NCBI GenBank assembly: GCA_023426345.1
Contig: JAFAAX010000121.1
Coordinates: 1-8,027 of the forward strand
Direction: 5' to 3'
Source: Actinomycetes bacterium
Lineage (GTDB): Bacteria; Actinomycetota; Actinomycetes; Actinomycetales; Actinomycetaceae
DNA: 8,027 bases
Under the pieces are notes generated by a model. The model made no database searches, had not been told where the DNA came from, and saw only the letters and a list, made by a program, of their open reading frames with translations. Within the stretch, counting starts at the first letter, position 1, and every line of letters begins with the position of its first letter. A program made the position numbers and the translations under genes. Below, piece by piece: positions 1 to 6,590 of this stretch.

Positions 1-25
1 GGCTCTTCGGACATTCGGTGGGGGT
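1..25 (+). repeat. Left terminal inverted repeat of the IS
   Basis: These 25 bases are the exact reverse complement of 1433-1457. The match breaks at base 26. The transposase stop codon (25-27) touches the inner edge of this repeat, so the coding region runs right up to the end of the element. Confidence 0.95.
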
Positions 26-1344
26 CATGGGGTGAGTCCGCCGGCGGCGAGGAGCATGCGGAGCCGGTAGTTGTCGCGGTTGCGGAAGCCGCGGGCGAGG
101 CGGCGGTGCAGCTCGATGATCCCGTTCACGGCCTCAGTGCCGCCGTTCGATGATCGTCCGGTCGTGAAGTAGGCCAGGAACGCGGCTCGCCAGCGGCGGA
201 GGGTGCGGCCGAGGCGGGCGATCTCGGGGATCGGGCAGGTGTGGAATGTGTCGACGACCTTCTCGGCGATCCGCCGCCCCTCGGCGAGGTCCTTCTGGTG
301 GTAGGCGGAACGCAGTTGCTGGGCGCACTGCCATGCGACGAACACCTCGTCGTGCGCGGGGTCGGCCTCGATCGCTGCCGCGAGCCTGGTCCGCTGCTTC
401 TCGGTGAGGTTCTCGGCGCCGGCGCGGAGGATGGTCTGGATCCCGTAGAGCGGGTCGCCGGTCCGACCGCGATGCCCGAGGGTGTCTTGCTGGACGCGGC
501 GGCGGACCTCGTCGACGGCGGCGGTGCCGAGCTTGACGACGTGGAACGCGTCCAGCACGGCCGTGGCGTCTTCGAGCTTGTCGTCGATCGCGGTCTTGTA
601 GCCGGCGAACGGGTCAAGAGCTGCGACCTTCACGTTCTGCCGGAACGCTTCGCCGCGTTCGGCGAGCCAGGACGCGTAGGCCTTCCCGGAGCGGCCGGGC
701 ACGAGGTCGAGCAGCCTGGCCCGCGTCTTTCCGGTGCTGTCGCGGCTGAGATCGACCATCCCGGTCAGCTCCTTCGGGCCGCGCTTTCGGGGGTCGACGT
801 GATGCCAGATGTGCTCATCGACGCCGAGGGTGGTGACGTTCTCGAACCGGGACTCGTCCTCAGCCAGTTTGACCAGCTCGGGCTCGACGGCCCGCCACAC
901 CGTCTTCCACGACGTTCCGAGCTGACGGGCGATACCGTGCACGGTGGCGTGCTCGCGGCGCAGCTGCCCGATCGCCCAGCCGACGGCGCGCGTGGTGATC
1001 GACCCGCGCCGGGCCACCAGACCCGGGAGCTGCTCCACGAACGTCCGTCGCACGCATCCCACCTCGTCGCACCGCCAGACCCGCTGTCGCCACACGATCC
1101 GCACCCGCGTCACGCCGGGCACATCATGAAGCACCCGTCGGCGACGTCCGCGGCCGGTCGCGACGACCCCGCACGACGGGCAGCCGGTCGGTGCCGCCGG
1201 GCTCGAGACGGTCACGATCAGCAGCCCGTCACGGCGGTCAACGTCCTCGACATGGACCCCATCGAGGCCGAGCAGCAAGTCGCAGCGGGAACACGGGCAG
1301 GCGGCAGAGCACGCGTCAGCGCACCCCGAACTATCGTGAGACAC
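25..1344 (-). CDS. ISL3-family DDE transposase
   Basis: A 439-residue transposase that would cut and join the ends of its own IS. The N-terminal region has a zinc-ribbon-like set of cysteines (CPSC at 55-58 and C92/C97), as is usual in ISL3 transposases. A helix-turn-helix-like stretch follows at about 118-152 (GIARQLGTSWKTVWRAV). The catalytic DDE residues are likely D176 in GVDEH, D244 in ALDPF and E404 in GTEAVNGII, followed by the conserved RGFRNRDNYRLRML end. The start is GTG at 1344, with GAGG 8 nt upstream. An additional cysteine cluster (C8, C12, C16, C18, C21) precedes the usual domain. The frame is intact and full length. The family is sure; activity is inferred. Confidence 0.95.
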   Translation of the reverse strand: MSHDSSGCADACSAACPCSRCDLLLGLDGVHVEDVDRRDGLLIVTVSSPAAPTGCPSCGVVATGRGRRRRVLHDVPGVTRVRIVWRQRVWRCDEVGCVRRTFVEQLPGLVARRGSITTRAVGWAIGQLRREHATVHGIARQLGTSWKTVWRAVEPELVKLAEDESRFENVTTLGVDEHIWHHVDPRKRGPKELTGMVDLSRDSTGKTRARLLDLVPGRSGKAYASWLAERGEAFRQNVKVAALDPFAGYKTAIDDKLEDATAVLDAFHVVKLGTAAVDEVRRRVQQDTLGHRGRTGDPLYGIQTILRAGAENLTEKQRTRLAAAIEADPAHDEVFVAWQCAQQLRSAYHQKDLAEGRRIAEKVVDTFHTCPIPEIARLGRTLRRWRAAFLAYFTTGRSSNGGTEAVNGIIELHRRLARGFRNRDNYRLRMLLAAGGLTP

Positions 1345-1432
1345 GTCGAGGTCCTCGGTTGGAGCAGCAGTTGGCGCTACTGATCCTCGGGGACCTCGAC
1401 CCCTACCCGCCGAACCTCACCCGGCGAGCCTC

Positions 1433-1457
1433 ACCCCCACCGAATGTCCGAAGAGCC
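1433..1457 (-). repeat. Right terminal inverted repeat of the IS
   Basis: This is the exact reverse complement of 1-25. It lies upstream of the transposase gene, so the 88 bp from 1345 to 1432 probably hold the transposase promoter. Base 1458 is the first base of the interrupted host gene. On the minus strand the repeat is read through in frame from the broken lipoprotein gene. Confidence 0.95.
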
Positions 1458-2275
1458 GCTTTACCCGAGTACCACAAGGAGCGTGCTTGATCGATGGTCA
1501 GCGAAGCGGTCTGCTTCTCATTCCAGTAGCCCTTCTGCCAATCGTCGACAAGGAGTTGGAACGCGCCTGCGATCTTGGGGTCCTGGAACGTGATGTCTCC
1601 GTTGAACAGCTCCTTGGCAGCGTCGACCCCACCGTAGTTGGTGATGTACTTCTCGTAGAGCCACTCCTGAAGGAGTGAGTTCCCTGAGGAGCCATAAGCA
1701 ATGCAGATGATGCCGTTCTTCTCCGCGGTGTCGCAGGCGTTCTCGAACTCCTCTCGAGTCGTCGGGACTCCGAGGCCGAGCTGGTCTAGGAGATCTTGAT
1801 TGTAGATCAGCATCGATGCTTCGTACTCGTTTGGAATCGCGTACTGTTTTCCATCGACCTCTGCCGATCGCATGGCCCATGGGTAGATGATGTCCCCCCA
1901 CTTGTACTGGTCGACGTACTTGTCAAGAGGGAGCAGCAGATCAGACTTCACGTATTCCGGAATCTCGAACGCGTCGGCCATGAATATATCAGGGCCATTC
2001 CCGGAACCGAGTTGGACACGAACCGCGTCGTTGACATTCGGAATATCCTGGAAATCGATTTTGATATCGGGATTCTGCTCCTCGAAGGGGGTGATGAGCG
2101 AATCCATCCAAGCTTGGCGATCACTGTCCTGGAGATTTCCCCAGACAAATCGAATCGTCGACTCTCCGGATTCCGCTGCTGCTCCCGACTCTGATCCGCC
2201 GCCACATGCCGTGGGGGCCATCCCTATTGCGGCCAACGACGCAAGGGCCGCTGCCGTCTTCCTTGTTCTGTTCAA
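1458..2275 (-). pseudogene. ABC sugar transporter substrate-binding lipoprotein, 3' part cut off by the IS
   Basis: This is the N-terminal two thirds of a family 1 (SBP_bac_1-like) extracellular solute-binding protein, which would capture a sugar or oligosaccharide outside the membrane for an ABC importer. The chosen start is TTG at 2275: it gives a short basic segment (NRTRK), a hydrophobic stretch and a cysteine at residue 24 (APTACGGG), as in a lipoprotein signal, and AGGGG lies 10 nt upstream. An in-frame ATG at 2413 gives a long leader without a signal peptide. Family-like features include PDIKIDFQDIPN, GNGPDIFMADAFEIPEY, LLPLDKYVDQ, YAIPNEYEASMLIYN and WYSGKAAL. The protein breaks in that last conserved motif after about 272 residues; the family usually has 400-450. 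The frame runs on into the IS for about 18 foreign residues and stops at 1403-1405. G+C is clearly low (28 of 60 at 1801-1860). The lost end and any permease genes should lie to the left of the window. Confidence 0.9.
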
Positions 2276-3242
2276 AGTCCTCTGTCCCCTGGGTCCGATG
2301 GCGCCGCTTCGCGCCACCTCGATGAATCTACTGACGGGCCACTCAGCCGAGGCCACATAGCAGATCTGACTGAAACCGGCCGCTACTCCTCCTCCCACTC
2401 CTCTCGCGTTCAAGGCTCCGTTCGACTCGTCGTGGAGCTATTCCCCGGGTCAGCATCGCCGCATGTGCATGTCCCCAGACCCGCCATGCAACTCGATCTC
2501 GCCGAGCACGTCACTGCACGGTCCTGGTCGTCGTGCCACGGACGAGCATGAACATGCACGCGCCCGTCACGTTCTGCTTCCCCGTCGGGTTGCCCCCTGT
2601 GCCAACGCTGACAGTCTGGTCAATCAGGAGACGCGATCCCATGACGAGCGATGTGGAGAATTGATACTTATCTGTAGCACTCGGGGTCTGGCTCGCCAAT
2701 GGCGCCTACGACGACGCCCGCGCTGCTCGACACAGGGTTCTGATGCACTCGCCGATCGGGCATCCCAGACATCCTCGTCACTCACTGTTCTCCCGCGGAA
2801 GCGGCGCCTGACGAGGGCCACACTCCCGATGGCGCGTTGGCTTCCGTCGTGGTGAAGGCCTCCAGGGCCGCCGCCCGTCTGCACGGAGCTGTTCACTTCG
2901 GGGCCGGCCGGCAACCGCACCATCATGGTTGGCACCCCGGGAACCGTCACCGTGGGTATCACCCGGCTCAAGCCACGGAGACCACCATCGAGATCGTCCT
3001 CCGCCAGGCCAGCGACTACCTCCGCGCTGTTGACATGGTTTCTGCAGGAAGAAGTCTGGTCCCTTCCTCGCCCGTGCCTCGCCCATGGATGACTCGGCCA
3101 CTGGCTTCGATCGCGTCGCGCCGTCCCAACCGAAGACGTCAAGATCCAGAATCACCGTGGCATGGTCCCGGCCCACCAGGGGCACGAGACCTCCCGGATC
3201 CTGCCACTCGAGCCGCCCTCGTCGATGTGGGATCATGGTGGC
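2276..3242. other. Long divergent intergenic region, no gene supported
   Basis: This stretch separates the TTG of the binding-protein gene from the ATG of the AraC-type regulator. It should contain both promoters. Several open frames of 60-170 codons cross it, but none has a convincing ribosome site, family motif or steady composition. Short protein-like runs appear in different frames, for example GNRTIMVGTPGTVTVGITRL at about 2909-2968 (+) and TTIEIVLRQASDYLRAVDMV in another plus frame about 15 bases further on. This could be what a decayed, frameshifted gene leaves behind, but I do not recognise the protein. I see no tRNA and no IS ends. Confidence 0.5.
2299..2316. promoter_or_regulatory. 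Possible operator upstream of the binding-protein gene
   Basis: An 18-bp palindrome, TGGCGC then 6 nt then GCGCCA, sits 23 bp before the proposed TTG start at 2275. A TAnnnT element, TAGATT on the minus strand (2330-2325), lies just upstream of it and could be a -10 box, though no good -35 accompanies it. The position suits a repressor site for a sugar-uptake gene. In GC-rich DNA such short palindromes arise by chance, so this is a suggestion only. Confidence 0.3.
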
Positions 3243-4181
3243 ATGACGACCGCGGAGCCCGGCCGGGGCGTGCTCGAGGTCAACGTTCCCGATCCCGGCA
3301 CGGCGATCATCTGGGGCGCGCACGATTATCCGCACTGGCGAGTGCGCTGGCACCACCATCCGGAGGTGGAGTTCCACCTGATCCGTCAGGGGACTGGACT
3401 CATGATGGTCGGAGATCAACTGGTGCCCTTCCATGCAGGACAGGTCTCCATGATCGGGTCGGAGCTGCCGCACAACTGGATCTCGGACCTGGCGCCGGGC
3501 GAGGTGATCACGCGCCGGGACGTCTACTGCCTGGTCCGCCCCGGTGGGCTGCGCGAGATGGGCGCGGACGCCGACTTCCCCGAGGCCTCTGCCATCCGGG
3601 CGTTGTTGGAGCGGGCGGCGCACGGCATCATCTTGTCGGGTTCCTCCGCGCGCCAAGCCCGCGACCTGCTGGAGCAGATGGGCGGACACAGCGCCCTCCA
3701 CCGCCTGGCGGACGTCTTCCACCTGCTGGCGCTCTTCGCGGATGCTCCCGATGATGAGTGGCAGACCGTCGTCACGCCCGGATTCCTCCCCGATCGGTCG
3801 CCGGAGGCCGCCGACCGCGTGAACGCGGCCTTGTCCTACATCGCGTCGCGCCAGGAGGCCGGCGCCCTGGACGTGCGTATGACCGAGGTCGCCGACGCCG
3901 TCGGCATGAGCCCCTCCGCTTTCTCCCGCTTCTTCCACCAGGCCACCGGGATCACCTTCTCCGACATGGTCACGCGCCTCCGGATCTCGCGCGCCTGCCA
4001 CCTGTTAACCTCGACGGACTGGTCCGTCGCCCGCATCCAGGCGGAGTCCGGCTACGACAACGCCTCGAACTTCAACCGTCGCTTCCGCGCCCAGACCGGC
4101 ACGACGCCGTTGGCCTATCGGCGGGAGCACTCGCTGGGAGGGCAGGCCAGCCGGACGCAGCCGGACCACCACCACCCGTGA
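3243..4181 (+). CDS. AraC-family transcriptional regulator with N-terminal cupin
   Basis: A cytoplasmic DNA-binding regulator of 312 residues, the normal length for the family. The N-terminal part has an AraC-type cupin effector domain (about 36-100), with HHHPEVEFHLIRQGTG and a later AGQVSMIGSELPHNW strand pair that fits a small-molecule pocket. The C-terminal part has the two helix-turn-helix units: MTEVADAVGMSPSAFSRFF (213-231), and the second beginning near SVARIQAESGYDNASNFNRR (261-280) and ending in the conserved FRAQTGTTPLAYRR. This layout is common in regulators of sugar or polysaccharide use. The ATG at 3243 is preferred because the cupin begins soon after it; in-frame ATGs at 3162 and 3225 are alternatives, and none has a strong ribosome site. 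The gene is divergent from the broken sugar-binding gene, which is its most plausible former target, but the ligand cannot be told. Confidence 0.9.
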   Translation: MTTAEPGRGVLEVNVPDPGTAIIWGAHDYPHWRVRWHHHPEVEFHLIRQGTGLMMVGDQLVPFHAGQVSMIGSELPHNWISDLAPGEVITRRDVYCLVRPGGLREMGADADFPEASAIRALLERAAHGIILSGSSARQARDLLEQMGGHSALHRLADVFHLLALFADAPDDEWQTVVTPGFLPDRSPEAADRVNAALSYIASRQEAGALDVRMTEVADAVGMSPSAFSRFFHQATGITFSDMVTRLRISRACHLLTSTDWSVARIQAESGYDNASNFNRRFRAQTGTTPLAYRREHSLGGQASRTQPDHHHP

Positions 4182-4234
4182 CGAGGGCGACGCCCCTCAC
4201 GGAACGCCCCCTTCCCTGAGCGGGGTCGCCCTCG
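4182..4234. terminator. Hairpin between convergent araC-type and vapC genes
   Basis: Two 18-nt arms, 4182-4199 and 4217-4234, pair at 16 of 18 positions around a 17-nt loop. The hairpin starts directly after the AraC stop codon (4179-4181) and ends 24 bp before the vapC stop codon, between two genes that run towards each other. It is therefore a good candidate for a two-way terminator. No T-run follows on either strand, which is common in high-GC actinomycetes. The right arm and its flank (4218-4238) recur inverted at 6740-6760. Confidence 0.7.
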
Positions 4235-4258
4235 TCGATCGTCGCGACGCCGTTCGGC

Positions 4259-4663
4259 TCATCCGGGCTGGATCGCCGTCACTCCCGGCAGATCGCCGAA
4301 TCGAGCCGCTGCGTCCCGGCTCATGAGGATCCGCCCCGTCTCAGCGGCGTGAGCAGCGATGACGAGGTCGTGAGCCCCTCGTGTCAGGCCGGCTCTGCGC
4401 ACGAAGGCGATGAGCCGACCATGAGCGACTGCCGTGTTCTCCGTGTAGTCGAGGACCTCAATCGCCTGCAATGCGGCAGCCAGATGGCGCTCACGTCCAT
4501 CAGCACGCTGCCGAGTGTCGGCCAACTCGATGCCGACGCGAAATTCCGCCAGGGAGACCGCGGCGATGGCCAGAACATCCTCATCGTCGAGAAGACTGGG
4601 ATCCCATTGACCGCGCTCGATCTCCACCAGGATGTCGGTGTCAAGGATCAGTCGTCGACCCAT
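4259..4663 (-). CDS. vapC: VapC-type PIN-domain ribonuclease toxin
   Basis: A 134-residue single PIN domain, the usual size of VapC toxins, which are metal-dependent RNases that stop growth by cutting RNA. The likely metal-binding acidic residues are all present: D8 in LILDTDILVEIERG, E40 in SLAEFRVG, D99 in GAHDLVIAAHA and D117 in LMSRDAAARF. The end, FGDLPGVTAIQPG, is also typical. The ATG at 4663 lies inside the antitoxin gene, and the two frames overlap by 16 bp, which suggests translational coupling. Nothing suggests inactivation. The RNA target (tRNA, rRNA or other) cannot be read from the sequence. Confidence 0.92.
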   Translation of the reverse strand: MGRRLILDTDILVEIERGQWDPSLLDDEDVLAIAAVSLAEFRVGIELADTRQRADGRERHLAAALQAIEVLDYTENTAVAHGRLIAFVRRAGLTRGAHDLVIAAHAAETGRILMSRDAAARFGDLPGVTAIQPG

Positions 4664-4905
4664 GGATCCCCGATCTCATCCGAGACCGCTTCGAGTCCGC
4701 GGGCGATGTCCCGAGCGAGATCGTCGTCTACCTGCGGCAGCCTCTCCAGCGCCAGGCGGAGATCTCGGCCGGTGTGCCGCGGTACTGGGCTGATCCGCGC
4801 GATGGGCCGGCCCCCGCGGCGCACGGTGACGGACTCGCCGGCCTCGACCGCGTCCAGTAGGTGGGAGAAGTGCCGGGAGGCCTCGGTAGCGCTGATCGTC
4901 CGCAC
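4648..4905 (-). CDS. vapB: Phd/YefM-like antitoxin partner of VapC
   Basis: An 85-residue antitoxin that should bind and silence the VapC toxin and repress its own promoter. The N-terminal half is a Phd/YefM-type DNA-binding fold: ISATEASRHFSHLLDAVEAG (residues 4-23), then ESVTVRRGGRPIARISPV. The acidic C-terminal part (about 55-85, ending SDEIGDPWVDD) is the likely toxin-binding segment. The frame is open back to 5130, but homology-like sequence begins at VRTISATEAS. GTG at 4905 is the only sensible start codon there, and a TATGAT -10 box ends 6 nt before it, implying that the mRNA begins at or next to the GTG. The gene precedes and overlaps vapC. Phd and VapB names are used loosely for such partners. 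Confidence 0.88.
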   Translation of the reverse strand: MRTISATEASRHFSHLLDAVEAGESVTVRRGGRPIARISPVPRHTGRDLRLALERLPQVDDDLARDIARGLEAVSDEIGDPWVDD

Positions 4906-4909
4906 AGAC

Positions 4910-4933
4910 CGATCATATCTGATTATCTGATCG
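4910..4933 (-). promoter_or_regulatory. vapBC promoter -10 box within a palindromic operator
   Basis: On the minus strand, TATGAT (4917-4912) matches an actinobacterial -10 box, and 6 nt separate it from the GTG at 4905. That spacing is typical of leaderless mRNAs. A -35 element is weak (TTCTTC at 4940-4935). The box lies in a 24-bp imperfect palindrome with outer arms CGATCA and TGATCG; 8 of 12 half-site positions agree. The same stretch also holds a tandem ATCAGATA ATCAGATA. Either pattern could be the site where the antitoxin or toxin-antitoxin complex represses transcription. This patch is strikingly AT-rich for the neighbourhood. Confidence 0.65.
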
Positions 4934-5070
4934 CGAAGAAGAGGCGAAGGCCCCTCATGAACAGGGAGCGTCCCGGCATCATCGAGGACACCTCCTCGCG
5001 CTGTCATCCGGCTCATGCCGTCAAGCGTGCGCGACGTTCGCCCCCTCTCGCAACGCCCTCCCGCACGGAC

Positions 5071-5126
5071 TGTGGACACCAGGTTCCGCGACCAGCTACC
5101 TGTGGATGACGAGCGGCTGTGGACGG
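5071..5126. other. Cluster of three DnaA-box-like 9-mers
   Basis: TGTGGACAC (5071-5079), TGTGGATGA (5101-5109) and TGTGGACGG (5118-5126) are all in the same orientation within 56 bp, in the gap between the glycosyltransferase end and the vapB start. Their reverse complements (GTGTCCACA, TCATCCACA, CCGTCCACA) are one or two bases from the DnaA box consensus TTGTCCACA or TTATCCACA. No dnaA, dnaN or other origin gene is near, so this is not evidence of an origin. The sites could bind DnaA for regulation or titration, or be coincidence. Confidence 0.35.
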
Positions 5127-5131
5127 ACACT

Positions 5132-5161
5132 GGGCCTCAGGACGCCCCGCACCTCAGGCCC
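5132..5161 (-). terminator. Hairpin over the stop codon of the glycosyltransferase gene
   Basis: GGGCCT at 5132-5137 pairs with AGGCCC at 5156-5161. One mismatch and three more pairs extend the stem inwards around a 10-nt loop. The stem overlaps the stop codon at 5154-5156. It may serve as a terminator, but it is short and no T-run follows, so confidence is low. Confidence 0.35.
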
Positions 5162-6389
5162 GGCCCGTCGCGGCGTCTCCTCCCGCCGGCCCCGCGGCCT
5201 CGGCCGCTCGATGGAGGACCCGGTCGACGACGCCGCAGCCGTCCTCGTCGATCATGGCGCGCGCGACCTCATGGGCGCGCGGGCGCAGGGACTCCGCCGT
5301 GGCGACCGCCCGCTCCAAGGCGGCGGCATCCAGTCCCGCGGCGCTCAGGGGAGCATCCGCGATCCCGGCGTCGCGGGCCCGGTCCGCCCACCACGCCTGG
5401 TCCCCGCCGAGGGGAACGATGACCTGGGGGACGCCCGCGCGGGCCGCCGCGTGGAGGGTGCCCGCGCCACCGTGGTGGACCACCGCCCCCATCCGCGGAA
5501 ACAGCGCGTCATGGGAGACATGCCCGATGACGTGCAGATTCGGGCCCGGTGCGACCTCGGTCCCCGACCACCCAGGAGAGAAGACCACGCGGCGCGTCCG
5601 CGCCAACCCGACGACGGCGTCGCGCACGCGGTCGGGATCGGGCACGGTCATCGATCCGAAGCCGATGTAGACGGGCGCGGGGCCCCTCTCCACGAAGGCG
5701 GCCAGATCGGGGTCCAGATCTCCGGGCGCCTCCCGCAGATCGCCCACCATCCGCGCAGCCGACGGCCAGTCCGCGGGCTCGGGCAGCAGCGTCGGGGAGG
5801 CGGCGCACAGGGTCGGGTGATCCTCGAAGCTCAGTCGGGGCAGGGACATGCCCCACTCGCGGCACAGCGGCCTGAGCTGGTGCCCGAACGCGCTCCACAG
5901 CAGGTGCTGGATCAGCCGGTGCGTCGCGCGATTCAGCGAGCGCGGCACCGCCAGCAATGCCAGCGGCGAGGAGTACGCCGCCGTCGGCACGATCGGGAAC
6001 ATCGTGACGCCCACGAACGGGCGCCCGGCCGCCCGGGCCGCCACCTGGACGGCCTCGGCCCCCAGGCCCGAGCCGAGGACGACGTCGGCGCCGGCCTGCT
6101 CGATCGCGTCACGGGTCTGCCGGGCCCAGTCGGCCAGATGCCTCCGCGCCATCCCGAGCGTCGGGTCGCTCCCCGGCTTCGCCGCGGCGCGCGCGGCCCG
6201 CAGATCGCCGGCCAACGCCCGGGCGTCCAGCCCCCGGTCCCGTGCCGCCGCGGCGCCGTCCGCCTCCAGCAGCAGGGTGACGTGGTCGCCGTGATCCTGC
6301 ATCCTGCGGGCCAGGGCGATCAGCGGTGTGCTGTCGCCCTCGCTGCCGTAGCTCGACATGACGACCCGGATCGGGGAAGCGCTGTCCAT
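5154..6389 (-). CDS. GT1/MGT-like nucleotide-sugar glycosyltransferase
   Basis: A 411-residue GT-B fold enzyme expected to move a sugar from a nucleotide-sugar donor to a small acceptor such as a sterol, macrolide, polyketide or lipid. The N-terminal domain opens with VVMSSYGSEGDSTPLIALAR, holding the GxxGDxxP motif (G15, D19, P22) of the Glyco_transf_28/UGT group. The C-terminal donor domain begins near VYIGFGSMTVPDPD (about 240-253). It carries HVIGHVSHDALFPRM, the signature VHHGGAGTLHAAARAGVPQ (304-322) and PLGGDQAWWADR. These are complete and intact. No signal peptide or membrane span is seen, so it is probably cytoplasmic. ATG at 6389 is chosen; GTG at 6398 is three codons upstream in the same frame. 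No ribosome site is evident, but TACCGT 7 nt before the ATG could be a -10 box for a leaderless mRNA. No biosynthetic genes adjoin it, so the acceptor is unknown. Confidence 0.9.
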   Translation of the reverse strand: MDSASPIRVVMSSYGSEGDSTPLIALARRMQDHGDHVTLLLEADGAAAARDRGLDARALAGDLRAARAAAKPGSDPTLGMARRHLADWARQTRDAIEQAGADVVLGSGLGAEAVQVAARAAGRPFVGVTMFPIVPTAAYSSPLALLAVPRSLNRATHRLIQHLLWSAFGHQLRPLCREWGMSLPRLSFEDHPTLCAASPTLLPEPADWPSAARMVGDLREAPGDLDPDLAAFVERGPAPVYIGFGSMTVPDPDRVRDAVVGLARTRRVVFSPGWSGTEVAPGPNLHVIGHVSHDALFPRMGAVVHHGGAGTLHAAARAGVPQVIVPLGGDQAWWADRARDAGIADAPLSAAGLDAAALERAVATAESLRPRAHEVARAMIDEDGCGVVDRVLHRAAEAAGPAGGDAATGRA

Positions 6390-6544
6390 GGGCCACACGG
6401 TAGTCGGCTCGCCCCTACCGGGGCCGACCTCGGCGACGGAACAGGGGCAACTTCGGCGATGAACGGGTCCAGTCGGAGCACGCTTTCACCCGTCCACGAC
6501 CGGATCCGCTCACGCGATCGCGGGGAGGGGCCTGCTCGAGCGGT

Positions 6545-6566
6545 GCGGGGAAATCCGAGGCTTCGC
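6545..6566 (+). repeat. Isolated copy of the 20-nt repeat unit
   Basis: GCGGGGAAATCCGAGGCTTC followed by GC matches the reverse complement of 6627-6648 at 19 of 22 positions. It could therefore pair with that array unit at a distance of 60 bp. It shares the core pattern GAAATC-GAGGC-TC with the array at 6591-6710. Confidence 0.65.
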
Positions 6567-6590
6567 TCAACGGCCGGGAGTGCCCGTGCG

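Larger units (their letters stand above)
1..1457 (-). mobile_element. ISL3-family insertion sequence, complete
   Basis: This is a complete insertion sequence of 1457 bp, within the usual size range of the ISL3 family. Both ends carry the same 25-bp sequence in inverted orientation without mismatch, beginning GGCTCTTCGG, which is the typical start of ISL3-family ends. The single transposase gene fills most of the element and reads on the minus strand. The element lies inside a substrate-binding protein gene that resumes at 1458. ISL3 elements normally duplicate 8 bp of target. The right flank begins GCTTTACC, but the left flank is outside the window, so the duplication cannot be checked here. 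Nothing looks decayed, so the element may be mobile and recently inserted. Confidence 0.95.

Noticed and set aside
2463..2855. A plus-strand open frame of 130 codons
   Set aside because: It has no ribosome site, no motif and irregular composition. I could not support it as a gene.
3030..3035. A perfect TTGACA as -35 box for the AraC-type gene
   Set aside because: No TAnnnT element lies 16-19 nt downstream, and the site is over 200 bp from the start codon, so it was not listed as a promoter.
2778..4001. A minus-strand open frame of 407 codons opposite the AraC-type gene
   Set aside because: It has no recognisable motif and lies antisense to clear cupin and helix-turn-helix domains.
5071..5126. 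Origin of replication
   Set aside because: Only three degenerate DnaA-like boxes are present, with no AT-rich unwinding region and no replication genes nearby.
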